From contig JAABTL010000014.1 of the NCBI GenBank assembly GCA_011389865.1, forward strand, positions 1 through 64,000: DNA of 64,000 nt. The letters are read 5' to 3'. This DNA comes from Trueperaceae bacterium. Its GTDB lineage: Bacteria > Deinococcota > Deinococci > Deinococcales > Trueperaceae. Positions 16,847 through 26,080 of the stretch are shown here, in pieces (positions within the stretch are counted from its first letter, which is position 1; each line of letters opens with the position of its first letter). The position numbers were made by a program, and so were the translations under genes. The notes beneath the pieces were generated by a model. The model had not been told where the DNA came from and searched no databases. It saw only the letters and a list, made by a program, of their open reading frames with translations.

Positions 16847-19259
16847 TCCCTGGCGCACGCTCCCCCCCATGCGCTACGCCGGCCGCGAGGGCCCCCGCTT
16901 CGTGTTCGCCGCGGCCGCCGGCGGGCCGGAGCGGGTCGTCCTCACCGTCGTCGAGGAGGACGTGGTGCGGGTGCAGGTGCAGCCGCTCGGGCGCGCTCGG
17001 GTCGGCCGCACCTGGGCGGTCGTCGGCCGCGCCGGCGACGTCGGCCCCGAGGGGCGCGACCGCGAGGACGTTTCCGCGTTCGCCTGCCCCGAGCCAGCGT
17101 TCGACGCGGACGGCGAGCGCGTGCGCCTGCGCACGCCGCGTTTCACGCTCGAGGTCGTGCTGGCGCCGTTCGCGCTGCGCTGGGCCCTGCCCGATGGCAC
17201 GCCGCTGTTCGAGGACCACCCCGAGCTCGGCTACCGCGTCGCCACGGCCGGCGGCCGCGGCCTGCGCCACACGCTGCGCCGCGACCCGCAGGCCCTCGTC
17301 CTCGGGCTCGGCGAGGCGAGCGGCCCGCTCGACCGCCGCCACCGCCGCTACCGGTTGCGGCCCGGCGACGCCCTCGGCTACGACGCCCAGCGCTCCGACC
17401 CGCTCTACAAGCACCTGCCGATCGTCTTCACGCTGACGCCCGCCGGCCACGCGAGCGGCCTGCTCTACGACACCGGCGCCGAGGCGGTCTTCGACCTCGG
17501 CAGCGAGATCGACCACTACCTGGGCCCCTACCGCTACGCCGAGCTGCGCGCGAGCGAGATCGACCTCTACGCGATGGTCGGCCCCGCCCTGGCCGACCTG
17601 GTGCGCCGCGTGCAGGACCTGACCGGTTTCGCGCCGCTGCCGCCGCGCTGGACGCTCGGCTACCTCGGTTCCACCATGCGCTACACGGACGCCGAGGACC
17701 CGACCGCCGAGCTCGCTGGTTTCGTGCGTGAGCTCCGCCAGCGGCGCATCGGTTGCTCCGGCTTCCACCTCTCCAGCGGCTACTCCATGGGGGACGACGG
17801 CCTGCGTTACGTGTTCGCCTGGAACCGGCGGCGCGTGCCCGACCCCGCGGGCATGGTCGCGCCGCTGCGGGAGGCGGGCATCCGCACGCTGGCCAACGTC
17901 AAGCCCGCGCTGCTCACGACCCACCCCGAGCACGCCGAGCTGGCGGCGGCCGGCGCGTTCGTGCGGGCGGCGGCCGACGACCCGTCGCCACTCCCCGGCG
18001 GGACGTACCGCGCGCGCTTCTGGGGCGGCGACGCGGGTATCCTCGACTTCACGAACCCGGTCGCCTACGACTGGTGGCTCGAGCGCGTGCGCGAGCGCAT
18101 CTTGGGCGTGGGCATCGACGCCACCTGGAACGACAACAACGAGTTCCGCGTCGAGGACGACACGGCCGGCTGCGCGGCGGGCGAGGCCGGCGACCTGCGG
18201 CCCACGCTGACGCTGCTGATGAACCATGCCAGCCGCGCCGCGCAGCGCGAAACGCACCCCGAGCGGCGCGACTTCCAGGTCACCCGCTCGGGCGGGCTCG
18301 GCATGCAGCGCTATGCCCAGACCTGGTCGGGCGACAACCTCACGAACTGGCACACCCTCGCGTACAACCTGCCGATGGGGCTGTCCCTGTCGCTGTGTGG
18401 CTGGGCGAGCCACGGCCACGACGTCGGCGGCTTCGCGGGCCCGCCGCCGGACGCCGAGCTGCTCACCCGCTGGGTCGAGGCCGGCATCAGCCAGCCGCGC
18501 TTCAGCATTCACTCGTGGAACGACGACGGGACGGCCACCGAGCCGTGGACGCACCCCGAGGCGCTGACGGCGATCCGCCGGCTGATGGCGCTGCGCACCG
18601 CGCTGGTCCCCTACCTGGCGACGCTCATGTGGGACGCGGTGCACGACGGCGTGCCGCTCACGCGGCCGCTGGTGGTCGCGTTCCCGGGCTGGCGCCGTGG
18701 CTGGCGCGAGAGCTTCGTCCACCTGCTGGGCGACGCGCTGCTGATTGCGCCGGTGCTGGAGCCCGGGGCGACCAACCGGCGCGCGCTGCTGCCGCCGGGT
18801 CGCTGGCTCGAGCTGGGCAGCGGCCGCGTGTGGGACGGCGACGCCGAGGCGGAACTCGAGGCGCCGCTCGGCCGGCCCGTGTGGCTGTTGCGCGAGGGGC
18901 ACGCGCTCCCCCTCTCGGACGTGGCCGAGGAGGCCGAGGAGACGGTGCCCGCCTGGCTCGCGGGTGGCGCGGGCGTGGCACCGCCGCCGATCCGCTGGCT
19001 CTGCTTCCCGGACGCGGACGGGCGCGCGGCGGGCCGGCTCGTGTGGGAGGACGGCGTCAGCCGCGCCCACGAGCGTGGCGCCGTCGACGTCCTGCGCCTC
19101 GAGGTCGGGCCCGGGGCGGGCGGCGACCGCGCGTCCCTGCGGGTGGTGCGGTCGGGCTCGGGCTGCGGCGTCGGGGCGCACGAGGCCCTGCTGCCGGGCG
19201 GCGACGCCGTGCTCCCCTGGTTCGCGTCGCCCTGGCGGGCGCTGGCCGTCGAACGCTGA
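16839..19259 (+). CDS. GH31 alpha-glucosidase/alpha-xylosidase
   Basis: 806 residues, cytoplasmic. The GH31 catalytic barrel is complete: the nucleophile region GIDATWNDNNEF with Asp432, and the acid/base region QTWSGDNLTNW with Asp499. PPRWTLGYLGSTMRY and GHDVGGFAGPP are further family landmarks, and the N-terminal galactose-mutarotase-like domain and C-terminal beta domains are present. It would release alpha-linked glucose or xylose from imported oligosaccharide. It starts 8 bases inside the upstream glycosidase gene. Which alpha-glycoside is used cannot be read from the sequence. Confidence 0.93.
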   Translation: MADPWRTLPPMRYAGREGPRFVFAAAAGGPERVVLTVVEEDVVRVQVQPLGRARVGRTWAVVGRAGDVGPEGRDREDVSAFACPEPAFDADGERVRLRTPRFTLEVVLAPFALRWALPDGTPLFEDHPELGYRVATAGGRGLRHTLRRDPQALVLGLGEASGPLDRRHRRYRLRPGDALGYDAQRSDPLYKHLPIVFTLTPAGHASGLLYDTGAEAVFDLGSEIDHYLGPYRYAELRASEIDLYAMVGPALADLVRRVQDLTGFAPLPPRWTLGYLGSTMRYTDAEDPTAELAGFVRELRQRRIGCSGFHLSSGYSMGDDGLRYVFAWNRRRVPDPAGMVAPLREAGIRTLANVKPALLTTHPEHAELAAAGAFVRAAADDPSPLPGGTYRARFWGGDAGILDFTNPVAYDWWLERVRERILGVGIDATWNDNNEFRVEDDTAGCAAGEAGDLRPTLTLLMNHASRAAQRETHPERRDFQVTRSGGLGMQRYAQTWSGDNLTNWHTLAYNLPMGLSLSLCGWASHGHDVGGFAGPPPDAELLTRWVEAGISQPRFSIHSWNDDGTATEPWTHPEALTAIRRLMALRTALVPYLATLMWDAVHDGVPLTRPLVVAFPGWRRGWRESFVHLLGDALLIAPVLEPGATNRRALLPPGRWLELGSGRVWDGDAEAELEAPLGRPVWLLREGHALPLSDVAEEAEETVPAWLAGGAGVAPPPIRWLCFPDADGRAAGRLVWEDGVSRAHERGAVDVLRLEVGPGAGGDRASLRVVRSGSGCGVGAHEALLPGGDAVLPWFASPWRALAVER

Positions 19260-19277
19260 GCGTCGTTCCGGCGGGCG

Positions 19278-20222
<945 letters not shown>

Positions 20223-20371
20223 GGGGGCTCCTCTCGAGGTGGGTGGGGGGCCGCCGAGCGGCGCGTGCCGCCGGACGGCGCGGCGGGGCTGATGCTTGCC
20301 CCTCCACTGTGGCACGCCGCGACACGCCCGGTCATCCGGTCGCGGGCGTGGCGCCGACGCTAGTCTGAGGC

Positions 20372-21484
20372 ATGCGCCTCACGACGACCGCCACCGCCCT
20401 CGTGCTCGCCCTCATGGCCTCCGCGTGCGTCCCGATCGCGGCACCCCCGAGCGTCTACGATGCGCCCTACCCGGTCGCCGCCGTCGAGTTGCCGCGCGAC
20501 GACGCGGCGCACCCGGCGCCCATCGAATGGTGGTACTGGGTCGGCCACCTCGAGGACGCCGACGGCCGCCCGCTGGCCTTCCAGCTGACCTTCTTCAAGG
20601 CCTACGCGCCGCCGGCGTTGCCCGTCCTCGGGCTGCCCGCGAACCTGTGGTTCGAGAAGGGCCACGTCGCGCACGCGGCGGTCGTCGATCTCGAGAGCGG
20701 CCGCCACGTCATGGCGCAGCGGATCGACTTCTTCTTCGACGCCGACGCCTCGGACGACGACCTCGAGGTCTTCGTCGGCCCCAGCTGGGTCGCCGAGCGC
20801 GCCGACGACGGCATGAGCCACGTGCTGCGCTTCACCGTCGGCGGCTACGCGCTGGAACTGATGGCCACGCCCCAGAAGCCCGCCGTCCTGCACGGGGACC
20901 CGCCCGGCATCCAGTCGATGGGCGCGGGCGGGGTCAGCTACTACACCGCCCACACGCGCATGGCCGTCGACGGCACGGTGCGCGGCCCCTGCCTCGTGCC
21001 CGCGGCCTGCCGGGCCGTGTCCGTGACCGGCCAGGCGTGGTTCGACCACCAGTGGGGCGACTTCCGCGTCGACCGCTTCGCCGGCTGGGACTGGTTCGCC
21101 CTCCAGCTCGACGACGACAGCGAGGTCATGATCTACCTCATCCGCGGCCTGGACGGCACGATCGAATCGGCCGCCGGAACGCACGTCGCCGCCGATGGCC
21201 GGGCGCGCGCCCTCGGCGAGGACGACTTCGTCCTCGAGGCCACGGGGCCCACCTGGACGAGCCCGTCGACGGGCGCCACCTACCCCGCCGAGTGGCGCGT
21301 GGCCGTGCCCGCGTTCGGCGTCGACCTCGTCGTGACGCCGATGGTCGCCGATCAGGAGATGAACACCCGCGCGACCACCGGGATCGTGTACTGGGAGGGC
21401 GCCGTCGCCGTGCGCGGCTCGCACGGCGGCGTCGGCTTCGTCGAGCTGACGAACTACGACCGGGTGCCGTGGGCGGGCCGGTGA
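20372..21484 (+). CDS. AttH/CrtC-like lipocalin-fold lipoprotein
   Basis: 370 residues. A lipoprotein signal ends in ASAC with the lipid-modified Cys at 19. The rest matches the AttH/hydroxyneurosporene-hydratase (CrtC) family: IEWWYWVGHL near the start, FQLTFFKAY, and the conserved GQAWFDHQWGDF in the middle, followed by a second lipocalin-like half (EWRVAVPAFGVDLVVTP). CrtC hydrates carotenoid end groups; many AttH homologues have unknown roles. Carotenoid chemistry is thus possible but not shown, and no other carotenoid gene is in the window. TAGTCT sits 5 bases before the ATG, which suggests a leaderless message. Confidence 0.85.
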   Translation: MRLTTTATALVLALMASACVPIAAPPSVYDAPYPVAAVELPRDDAAHPAPIEWWYWVGHLEDADGRPLAFQLTFFKAYAPPALPVLGLPANLWFEKGHVAHAAVVDLESGRHVMAQRIDFFFDADASDDDLEVFVGPSWVAERADDGMSHVLRFTVGGYALELMATPQKPAVLHGDPPGIQSMGAGGVSYYTAHTRMAVDGTVRGPCLVPAACRAVSVTGQAWFDHQWGDFRVDRFAGWDWFALQLDDDSEVMIYLIRGLDGTIESAAGTHVAADGRARALGEDDFVLEATGPTWTSPSTGATYPAEWRVAVPAFGVDLVVTPMVADQEMNTRATTGIVYWEGAVAVRGSHGGVGFVELTNYDRVPWAGR

Positions 21485-21533
21485 CGGCGGAGACCAGCGC
21501 CCCGCATCGGTCCTGGGTTCGGAACGCGGATGC

Positions 21534-21749
21534 TCAATCCAGCCCCGTCGGCGACGCCGCGGCCTCCTCTTCGGCCTCGAGGGCGTGCAACCGCTCGATC
21601 ACCTCGGCGTGGGCGTGGGTCCAGGGTTCGTCGGCGTCGATGGCGTCCTTGCAGGGACCGCAGACCAGCCCGAGCACCTCGGCCGGACGCTCGTGGCAGA
21701 TCGCGCACGGGCCTTCGTCGACGTTGGGGGGAACCGGGTCGTGGAGCAT
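21534..21749 (-). CDS. Small zinc-ribbon-like protein, 71 residues
   Basis: Two CxxC pairs (CAIC and CGPC, 12 residues apart) suggest a single zinc ribbon, followed by an acidic helical tail rich in Glu and Ala. AAGGAGG lies 5 bases before the ATG at 21749, which makes this a real gene despite its size. No family is recognised. Such small ribbons often act as adaptors or nucleic-acid-binding modules. It is convergent with the AttH-like gene and divergent from the lipoprotein. Confidence 0.7.
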   Translation of the reverse strand: MLHDPVPPNVDEGPCAICHERPAEVLGLVCGPCKDAIDADEPWTHAHAEVIERLHALEAEEEAAASPTGLD

Positions 21750-21832
21750 GACGCCTCCTTCCACCTCCAGGCTAAGGCCTCAGCGCGAGCCGCGGCACGG
21801 TCGCGGCACGCCTCGGGTGGTGTGATGGGTTC

Positions 21833-22621
21833 ATGAGGGCCGTCGCCATGAGGAACACGTTCATCGTCGTCGCGTCGCTGGCGGTGCTGCTCGGCGCCTG
21901 CACGCGCGAGCCGCTCGTCGTCGCCACCGCCGACCTCGAGCCGAAGGTGCGGGTCGTGTCGACGGTCGGCGTCGGCACCGAGGTCACGCTGGTGCTCTTT
22001 CGCGATCTGGTCGCCACCTACGACCTGCTCCCCGGCGAGCGCCTCACGGCGGCCCCGGATGGTGGCACACCGGTCGTCATGACGCCCGGGGTCGACGACT
22101 CCGCCTGGCTGCGGCGGCAGGCCTACGTCGCCACGCTGCCCGAGGTGGGGCCGCGGCAGGACGTCGTCATCACCTTCGAGCGGCCGCAGGACGGCGAGGT
22201 CCTCGAGATCGTCGCGCGCGTGCCCGGTGAGATCGCCGTGACGCGGCCGGCGGCCGGCGAGGAGCGCACCCTGAACGAGCCTTTCGCGGTCGCCTGGGAG
22301 CCGCTGCCGGGCGACCAGGTCGAGTTCCGCTTCGACGTCGCGGCCTGTGACGGCCTCGACGCCGAGCAGTTCGCCGACCTGCGGACGGAGGCCGGCTTCG
22401 CGGTCCTGCCGCTCGCCGACGGCACGCTGGGTCTGGGCGGCGTCGTCTTGTCGGCGCCGGACGAGGCCACGGGCTGCGCCGCCGACCTGCTCGTCGGGCG
22501 GGCGTGGGACGGTGGGGACATCCTGGTCGACGAGGCTTTCGGCGAACTCCGCGGCCAGTCGCGCACCGTGCGCGTCAGCCGCGTGCTGCCGCTGACGTTC
22601 GAGCCGGCCGCCGAACCCTGA
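21833..22621 (+). CDS. Hypothetical lipoprotein
   Basis: 262 residues with a lipoprotein signal ending LLGAC (Cys23 from this start; Cys18 from the in-frame ATG at 21848). The mature part is predicted all-beta, with Ig-like strands (VGTEVTLVLFRDL, EERTLNEPFAVAWEPLPGD) and two Cys residues (AACDG and TGCAA) that could form a disulfide. It is probably anchored on the outside of the cytoplasmic membrane. I do not recognise a family. No clear Shine-Dalgarno; TGTGAT lies 6 bases upstream of the ATG. Confidence 0.72.
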   Translation: MRAVAMRNTFIVVASLAVLLGACTREPLVVATADLEPKVRVVSTVGVGTEVTLVLFRDLVATYDLLPGERLTAAPDGGTPVVMTPGVDDSAWLRRQAYVATLPEVGPRQDVVITFERPQDGEVLEIVARVPGEIAVTRPAAGEERTLNEPFAVAWEPLPGDQVEFRFDVAACDGLDAEQFADLRTEAGFAVLPLADGTLGLGGVVLSAPDEATGCAADLLVGRAWDGGDILVDEAFGELRGQSRTVRVSRVLPLTFEPAAEP

Positions 22622-22654
22622 GCGCGGGCGCGCCCACGAGGCGGCGGCGCGGCG

Positions 22655-23590
22655 TCACACCTCCTCGGCCGCCATCCGTGCGTCGAGCCGATCGACGTCG
22701 ACGCGTCGGCACAGCTGCGTGCCCTCGGTCTTGACGGCGGCGGCGCCGGCGGCCACGCCGTAGCGGATCGCCTCGCGCAGCGGCCGACCGCGTGCCAGCG
22801 CGGCGACGATGCCGCCCACCATGCTGTCGCCGGCGCCGACGGCGCTGCGGATCGGCACGGTGGGTGCGCGCGCGTGCCAGTGCTGGGTGGCGGTCGTCGC
22901 CATCGCCCCGCCCGCGCCCAGCGAGGTGACCACCACCTCGACGGCGCCCCGGTCGATGAGGATGCGGGCGACGTCGCGCACGTGGTCGTCGTCCTCGATC
23001 GCTTGGCCGGCCAGCTGGCCGAGCTCGCGGACGTTCGGCTTGATCAGGAACAGCGGCGCCTCCACGCCGCGCCTAAGGGGCGTGCCCGACGTGTCCAGGA
23101 CGACGCGGCAGCCCGGCGGTGCCGCGCGCGCGAGGCGGGCGTAGGTGTCCTCCGGCACGCCCTCGGGCAGCGACCCGGAGAGCACCAGGTAGGGGGTGTC
23201 CGCGGGCACCGCGGCGATTCGCTCCGCCAGCGCCTCGAGTTCCGGGCCGGTCACGACCGGCCCGGGCGTGCCGAAGCGGAACTGCTGGCCGGTGGCACGC
23301 TCGAACACCATCAGGTGTTCGCGGGTCTCGCCACCGATGACCAGGGGTTGGTGGTCGAGGCCCATCGCGTCGAGCAGGCTCTCGAGCCGGGCGCCCGTGT
23401 ACCCGCCGAGGGTCCAGTGCGCCGTTGCCGCGACGCCCAACTCTCTGAGGACCCGCGCGACGTTGATCCCACCCCCGCCGGGCTCGTACACCGGACGGTC
23501 GCCCCGCAGCTTGCGCTCGGGGACCACCTGATCGACGTTGATGCTCTTGTCGACGGTCGGGTTGAGCGTGACGGTGACGACATGGGCCAT
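22655..23590 (-). CDS. pfkB: 6-phosphofructokinase II / 1-phosphofructokinase (PfkB family)
   Basis: 311 residues. The N-terminal VTLNPTVDKSINVDQ, the EPGGGGINVARVL nucleotide-side motif, VLSGSLPEGV, IKPNVRELGQL and the catalytic VGAGDSMVGG are nearly those of E. coli PfkB (Pfk-2), including the C-terminal GTQLCRRVDVD stretch. It phosphorylates fructose-6-phosphate (or fructose-1-phosphate) in glycolysis. It stands alone, divergent from cutA with only 43 bases between the starts; no PTS or fruR gene is adjacent, which favours the Pfk-2 reading over FruK. The start at MAHVV was chosen because the upstream in-frame sequence is intergenic. Confidence 0.88.
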   Translation of the reverse strand: MAHVVTVTLNPTVDKSINVDQVVPERKLRGDRPVYEPGGGGINVARVLRELGVAATAHWTLGGYTGARLESLLDAMGLDHQPLVIGGETREHLMVFERATGQQFRFGTPGPVVTGPELEALAERIAAVPADTPYLVLSGSLPEGVPEDTYARLARAAPPGCRVVLDTSGTPLRRGVEAPLFLIKPNVRELGQLAGQAIEDDDHVRDVARILIDRGAVEVVVTSLGAGGAMATTATQHWHARAPTVPIRSAVGAGDSMVGGIVAALARGRPLREAIRYGVAAGAAAVKTEGTQLCRRVDVDRLDARMAAEEV

Positions 23591-23599
23591 GCCCCCAGC

Positions 23600-23627
23600 T
23601 TGGCACGGGCGGTGGCGCGGGTATCGT
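23600..23627 (+). promoter_or_regulatory. Leaderless promoter of cutA-comB
   Basis: TTGGCA at 23600-23605 and TATCGT at 23622-23627 are 16 bases apart, and the cutA ATG begins 6 bases after the -10 box. Transcription should therefore start at or next to the A of the ATG, and no Shine-Dalgarno is present. Confidence 0.7.
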
Positions 23628-23633
23628 CGGCGC

Positions 23634-23996
23634 ATGTCCCCCGAACCCGGTCGCGAGTCAGCCGATGACGTCGTCGGCGTCTACCTCACCTTCCCGGACG
23701 TCGCCACCGCCGAGAGGGTCGCCGCGGAACTCGTCGCGGAGCGCCTGGCCGCCTGCGTCAACGTGCTCCCGCCGTGCACGTCGGTCTACCGCTGGGAGGG
23801 CCGCGTGGTGCGCGAGCCGGAGGTCGTCGCCTGGGCGAAGACCACGCGCGGCCGCCTGAACGCGTTGACGGCGGCCGTCGAGGCTCGCCACCCGTACGAG
23901 GTGCCCTGCGTCGTCGCTTACCCGTCCGCCGGCGGCTCGGCGGCCTACCTCGACTGGGTGCGCGGCGAGACGGATGCGGAGGGAGCGTCACGATGA
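23634..23996 (+). CDS. cutA: Divalent-ion tolerance protein CutA
   Basis: 120 residues with the complete CutA1 trimeric ferredoxin-like fold: VYLTFPDVATAERVAAELV, the LAACVNVLP strand, SVYRWEGRVV, VVAWAKTTRGR and HPYEVPCVVAYP are all family landmarks. CutA1 proteins are small, very stable trimers linked to copper or other divalent cation tolerance; the mechanism is unclear. The start is set by the leaderless promoter just upstream. The stop overlaps the comB start as ATGA. Confidence 0.93.
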   Translation: MSPEPGRESADDVVGVYLTFPDVATAERVAAELVAERLAACVNVLPPCTSVYRWEGRVVREPEVVAWAKTTRGRLNALTAAVEARHPYEVPCVVAYPSAGGSAAYLDWVRGETDAEGASR

Positions 23997-24715
23997 CCTT
24001 CGACCTCGAGTTCACCCCCACCCGCCGGACGACCGAGGCCGTCGTGGTCTTCGACGTGCTGCGCATGACCACCACCGCCTGCGCTGCGTTCTCGCGTGGC
24101 CTGCGGTCGCTCGAGGTGGTCGCGGACGCCGACGCCGCCCGCGACCGCGCGCGCGCGACCGGGGCGCTGCTGTTCGGCGAGCGCGACGGCCTGCCGCTCG
24201 AGGGGTTCGACGGCGGCAACTCCCCGGTCGAGACGCTCGCCCTCGACCTCGAGGGGCGCGCCGCCGTGCTCTGCACCACCAATGGCTCGCGCGCCGTCGA
24301 GGCGGCGGCCCGCGCGCGCCACGTGCTGCTGGGCGCGGTCGTCAACGCGCCCGCGGTCGCCCGCTTCCTCGTGTCGCTCGATCCGGACGAGGTGGTGTTG
24401 TCGTGCGCCGGCACGGTGGACCGGGTGTCGTTCGACGACGTGCTGGGTGCCGCCTGGGTGCTGCGCGAGGTCGTCGCGCGCGAGCCGGGCGCTGTGCTGA
24501 GCGACGCCTGCGCGCTGGCGCTGGCGGCGGTGGAGGGCCGCGACGATCCGCTGCCCCTGCTCGAGCGCGCCGCGCACGCGCGCTTCCTCCGCTCGATCGG
24601 CTTCGGCGCGGACGTCGAGCTCGCCGGCCGCGCCGGGGCCTTCGACGTGGTGCCGTGGCGGCAGTCCGCGTCGCCCCCGACGTTCGTGGTGGATGGGTCG
24701 GACGGGATCGGCTAG
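23993..24715 (+). CDS. comB: 2-phosphosulfolactate phosphatase family protein (ComB-like)
   Basis: 240 residues. VFDVLRMTTTACAAFSRG near the start, LLFGERDG, FDGGNSPVE, LCTTNGSRAV and the central VVLSCAGT segment match the ComB fold, a Mg-dependent phosphatase first described in coenzyme M synthesis. Nothing else for coenzyme M is in the window and the host is presumably not a methanogen, so the true substrate is likely another phosphorylated sulfonate or phosphoacid. Co-translated with cutA through an ATGA overlap. Its stop is 1 base from the convergent peptidase stop. Confidence 0.88.
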   Translation: MTFDLEFTPTRRTTEAVVVFDVLRMTTTACAAFSRGLRSLEVVADADAARDRARATGALLFGERDGLPLEGFDGGNSPVETLALDLEGRAAVLCTTNGSRAVEAAARARHVLLGAVVNAPAVARFLVSLDPDEVVLSCAGTVDRVSFDDVLGAAWVLREVVAREPGAVLSDACALALAAVEGRDDPLPLLERAAHARFLRSIGFGADVELAGRAGAFDVVPWRQSASPPTFVVDGSDGIG

Positions 24716-24716
24716 G

Positions 24717-25949
24717 TCAGCCCGCGTCGGTCGACGCGAGAACGGCGTCGGTCGACGCGAGATCGGTGTCGGCCGGCGCCGGCCCGGCGTCCAGCCGGCG
24801 CAGCAGCTCGAGGACGAACGCCTCGGTGTTCTCGACGGTGCTCGCGTCGACCCGTTCGAAGACGTCGCCGACGGTGTGCCAGTCGGGGATGACCCCGTCC
24901 GGCCGCAGGCCCACGAAGGAGAGCGAGGGGACGCCGCGCACCATCAGGGCGGTCGCGTCGGTGTGCAGCGTGGTGTAGGGCTTGGCGTAGGCGTTCAGCT
25001 CGGGGCGCTCGTGGCGGACGCGCTCGGCCAGCGCGAAGAGCTCGGGCGACGGGCGGTAGGGGATGACCATGCCCTCGACACTGGTGTAGCAGACGCCGGC
25101 CCCACGGCCGCCGACGTTGTCGACGCTGATCGCCACGAGCCCGGGCAACTCGTCGCGATGGGCGTCGGCGAACGTCCATGCCCCCACCGACCCGACCTCC
25201 TCGCAGCCGGAGGCGAGGGCCCACACCTCGGTGCGGTCGAGCGGCTCGCGCGCCAGGCGCTCGGCGAGGCTGAGCACGACCGCCGCGCCGGTGGCGTTGT
25301 CGTTGGCGCCGTGGGTGAAGGGCGTGGCGTCGGGCTGGGCGGTGGCCGCGAGCACGATCAGGTAGACGGGCGCCAGGAACCAGGCGATGGGCCGCCAGCC
25401 CTCGAGACCGAGGACGCCGATCGCCAGGAACGCCAGCGTGCCGAGCAGGAAGCCGACGATCCCGGCGGTGGTGATGACGCGGAACGCCGCGAGGCGCGCC
25501 GGGCTGGTGAAGAGCCAGGGGGTGCGGTGGGTGTCGAGGTGGCCGACGAGCAGGACCCGGCGCCTCGCCGGGCCGGCGGCGGGGACGCGAGCCCAGACGT
25601 TCTGGCTCTCGGCGCGCGGCACCAGCGCGCGCAGGGGGTGGCGCCGGAAGTACATCTCCAGGAAGACCGACGTCGTCGCGACGGCCATCGCGGCGCCGCC
25701 GACGAGCGCGCCCAGGCGCCCGCCCCACAGCACCAGCGCGGCGGCGACGAGCCCGGTGAAGGCGGCGATCGCGAACGGGCGCCAGCCGCTGACCGGCGCC
25801 TGGAACGACTCCCAGTGGGTCTCGAGGCCCGCGGCCTCGAAGCGCTCGCGGGCGTAGGCGGCTGCCCGGCGCTCCGCCGGCGTGGTGGAGCCGCGCGGGC
25901 CGATGTCGACGGCCAGGTGGCGCACGTGCCGCATCGCGGTGCTGGTCAT
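24717..25949 (-). CDS. M28-family metallopeptidase with membrane segments
   Basis: 410 residues. Metal-binding residues of the M28 fold are in place: His and Asp of LVGHLDTHR, Asp of HGANDNATGAA, the CEEVGS Glu pair and a late His in DWHTVGDVFE. Two hydrophobic segments lie near residues 58-90, and two more follow the first catalytic motif (TTAGIVGFLLGTLAFLAIG and WFLAPVYLIVLAAT), so the enzyme is probably anchored in the membrane; this interruption of the peptidase domain by a hydrophobic hairpin is uncommon. The last 15 residues (DLASTDAVLASTDAG) come from a 21-bp tandem repeat. Likely an aminopeptidase; specificity unknown. Confidence 0.85.
   Translation of the reverse strand: MTSTAMRHVRHLAVDIGPRGSTTPAERRAAAYARERFEAAGLETHWESFQAPVSGWRPFAIAAFTGLVAAALVLWGGRLGALVGGAAMAVATTSVFLEMYFRRHPLRALVPRAESQNVWARVPAAGPARRRVLLVGHLDTHRTPWLFTSPARLAAFRVITTAGIVGFLLGTLAFLAIGVLGLEGWRPIAWFLAPVYLIVLAATAQPDATPFTHGANDNATGAAVVLSLAERLAREPLDRTEVWALASGCEEVGSVGAWTFADAHRDELPGLVAISVDNVGGRGAGVCYTSVEGMVIPYRPSPELFALAERVRHERPELNAYAKPYTTLHTDATALMVRGVPSLSFVGLRPDGVIPDWHTVGDVFERVDASTVENTEAFVLELLRRLDAGPAPADTDLASTDAVLASTDAG
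24724..24765. repeat. 21-bp tandem repeat at the 3' end of the M28 peptidase gene
   Basis: Two copies (24724-24744 and 24745-24765) differ by one base, and a degenerate third follows. Each contains GCGTC-GGTC-GACGC, a short hairpin. In the peptidase frame each copy adds seven residues, giving a repeated LASTDAV-like tail. Confidence 0.75.
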
Positions 25950-26080
25950 GTCGGCAGCATCATCGCACGGACGCCGCGGGAGGCTATGCTCATTCACGAA
26001 ATCACAATCGGTGCCGTGGGAGGTGCACGGATGGTCCTGGTCGTGGGTGCGCGTGTGGGCAGGGCTGCATCGTGGCAGCG

